A model generated the notes under the pieces. It made no database searches. It worked only from the letters and a program-made list of their open reading frames with translations, and had not been told where the DNA came from. A program made the position numbers and the translations under genes. This document shows, in pieces, positions 62,782 through 64,000 of a stretch of DNA of 64,000 bases (the stretch's first letter is position 1; every line of letters begins with the position of its first letter). The DNA is taken from positions 229,131,501-229,195,500 of the forward strand of contig NC_134137.1 in NCBI RefSeq assembly GCF_033958435.1, given 5' to 3'. Source of the stretch: Carettochelys insculpta (lineage: Eukaryota; Chordata; Testudines; Carettochelyidae).

Positions 62782-62940
62782 CTGCATCTACGCTGGCCTC
62801 TCCCTTTCAAAAGGGGCGTGTCAATGAGGGAGTTCGGAAGATGCTGATGAGGCACTGCCATGACTGTGCAGCGCCTCATTAGCATAATGGCAGCCACAGG
62901 TCCATAAAGTGGTGTGCAAAACACTAAATCTTTTTTACCA
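62782..62940. mobile_element. Left part of another MITE
   Basis: It starts GGCTGCATCTACGCTGGCC and holds CAGCGCCTCATTAGCAT, as in the foldback arms at 480-530. No right end found. Confidence 0.45.
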
Positions 62941-63549
62941 TTTTAAAATTCATTCTCTTTCCCTTTTATTGACTGGCCCTTGCTCTTCTGTAAGAGGAAA
63001 GCAGGAACTTTCAACTTATCGTACTGTACCCAGGCCATTTATTTAATGAGTTTCTCTCATGATCCCTCTTATTTGTCTCTTAGATCAGTTACAGTAATTT
63101 CAAACTCTCTTCCAGGACCAGCCTTGCCAGACTTCTCACCAAGTTTGTCCACCAGAAAGGGAAGAATGGTTCATTTGTTGAGGGGTTCAGTTTCCTGCTG
63201 TGGTGCAGGACTTTTTGTGGTAGGCTGGACTGTTCTTGGCTTTCCCAAGTGTATTCTGTTTATCTGCCAACAAAGTACACTAGCCTGCTGCACACCAGCT
63301 GTGCATGTGGACCCTGTCTAACAAAACAGGGGATGTTCTCATTGTCCGTGTTACCACACACTGAAGGATTCCTAGTGCACTTTGATCTACCGCCATTTGC
63401 AACAGATGAAGTGAGCAGGAGTAGGGTTCACCCAGCCAGATGGTGCACAGCGGGCTCATACGTCAGGCATTCAGAACCCAGCTTGCCCCGCAGGCATGCA
63501 AGGTGTAGACAAGCCCCTTGTTTAAAATACTAGAACACAGTGCTTCTGT
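62941..63549. other. Anonymous sequence, possible MITE end near 63513
   Basis: 63496-63513 reads GCATGCAAGGTGTAGACA, resembling a reversed MITE terminus. Nothing else recognised. Confidence 0.4.
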
Positions 63550-63559
63550 TACAGGTGAC

Positions 63560-64000
63560 ATGCCTGTTCTCTCCTACAGACAACCTCCCAGCCTCATGAG
63601 GATCCTTACTAACAGCCACAGTCTATACCCCAGGAACACCAGTCCTGGAACCTTTCCCTGTAACAAAGCCCGCTGCCAGCTTTGTCCACATATCTTCTCT
63701 GGAAATACCATCTCTGGACCTAACCAGGTTACTCACAGAATCACGGGCACTTTCTCATGCTCCTCTACTAACATCATATATGCCATCATGTGCCAACAAT
63801 GCCCAGATGCTTTGTATATTGGACAGACTTCTAACTCCCTTAGACAAAGGGTCAACGGGCACAAAACAGACATCAAAACACTCCAGATCCACAAGCCAGT
63901 TAGTCAACATTTTAATGGAATGGGGCATTCTGTCAATGACCTCAAGGTATGTGTGTTTACTGAAGAGAAATTATCGCACCGTTTTAGAAAGAGAAGTGGA
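63560..64000 (+). CDS. Penelope-like element RT-linker and GIY-YIG endonuclease, partial
   Basis: An open frame runs from 63560 off the right edge (147 codons, no stop), so it may continue. Order: VLSYRQPPSLMRILTNSHS linker, the Cys-rich CNKARCQLCPHIFSGNTISG motif preceding the endonuclease, TGTFSCSSTNIIYAIMCQQC, DALYIGQTSNSLRQRVNGHK (GIY-YIG strands and basic helix), then IHKPVSQHFNGMGHS. In PLEs this domain nicks DNA for target-primed reverse transcription. The first methionine is internal to the family protein; the upstream part (reverse transcriptase) is absent, so this is a 5'-truncated copy. It is the best preserved PLE frame in the window and is colinear with the 21.9-23.4 kb minus-strand copy. 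Confidence 0.8.
   Translation, partial: MPVLSYRQPPSLMRILTNSHSLYPRNTSPGTFPCNKARCQLCPHIFSGNTISGPNQVTHRITGTFSCSSTNIIYAIMCQQCPDALYIGQTSNSLRQRVNGHKTDIKTLQIHKPVSQHFNGMGHSVNDLKVCVFTEEKLSHRFRKRSG

Overview
This is vertebrate nuclear DNA dominated by mobile elements, and I see no convincing host-gene exon in it. There is no operon structure and almost every long open frame lies inside a transposon. The mixture is CR1 LINE tails, a MIR-like SINE, Penelope-like elements (PLEs) with GIY-YIG endonuclease frames, hAT, Tigger-like and PIF/Harbinger DNA transposons, and many foldback MITEs rich in TTCGAA. That mixture suggests a sauropsid, most likely a turtle (inference from repeat content, no search run). 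The rest looks like AT-rich intergenic or intronic DNA.

Layout. 1-2.7 kb: MITE end, a 499-bp foldback element, an inverted PLE tail pair and one Harbinger derivative. 2.7-9.4 kb: mostly anonymous sequence with one PLE (6.6-7.5 kb). 9.5-15.2 kb: a Tigger-like element split by a Harbinger derivative, followed 20 bp later by a nearly complete Harbinger of 4,688 bp (10538-15225). It carries a Myb/SANT gene on + and a DDE transposase on -, facing each other, between terminal inverted repeats (TIRs) and an ACT target-site duplication (TSD). 15.2-25.6 kb: anonymous sequence, two more Harbinger derivatives, a minus-strand PLE containing a nested small PLE with a 12-bp TSD, and two hATs. 25.6-41.7 kb: mostly anonymous, with CR1, two hATs, LTR-like sequence and another inverted PLE tail. 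41.7-46.3 kb: two hATs and a Harbinger derivative nested in an older inverted-repeat element. 46.3-57.3 kb: a Tigger MITE, LTR-like sequence, CR1, a 614-bp MITE with a TCA TSD and a split MIR. 58-62.8 kb: an older, dead Harbinger inside another MITE. 63.55-64 kb: an open PLE endonuclease frame running off the window.

How they relate. The 4.7-kb Harbinger and five ~0.7-kb derivatives share termini. The derivatives keep the start of the transposase gene and both ends, so they are internally deleted dependants of this family. Harbinger transposase and its Myb-like partner are known to act together, and both Harbingers here keep that pair. The 10.5-kb copy appears broken by three frameshifts; the 58-kb copy has lost two catalytic aspartates.

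The main points for a second look are the Harbinger master/derivative set, the small PLE copy with its inverted 5' repeat, and a 37-bp inverted copy of flanking DNA in the loop of the first foldback element.
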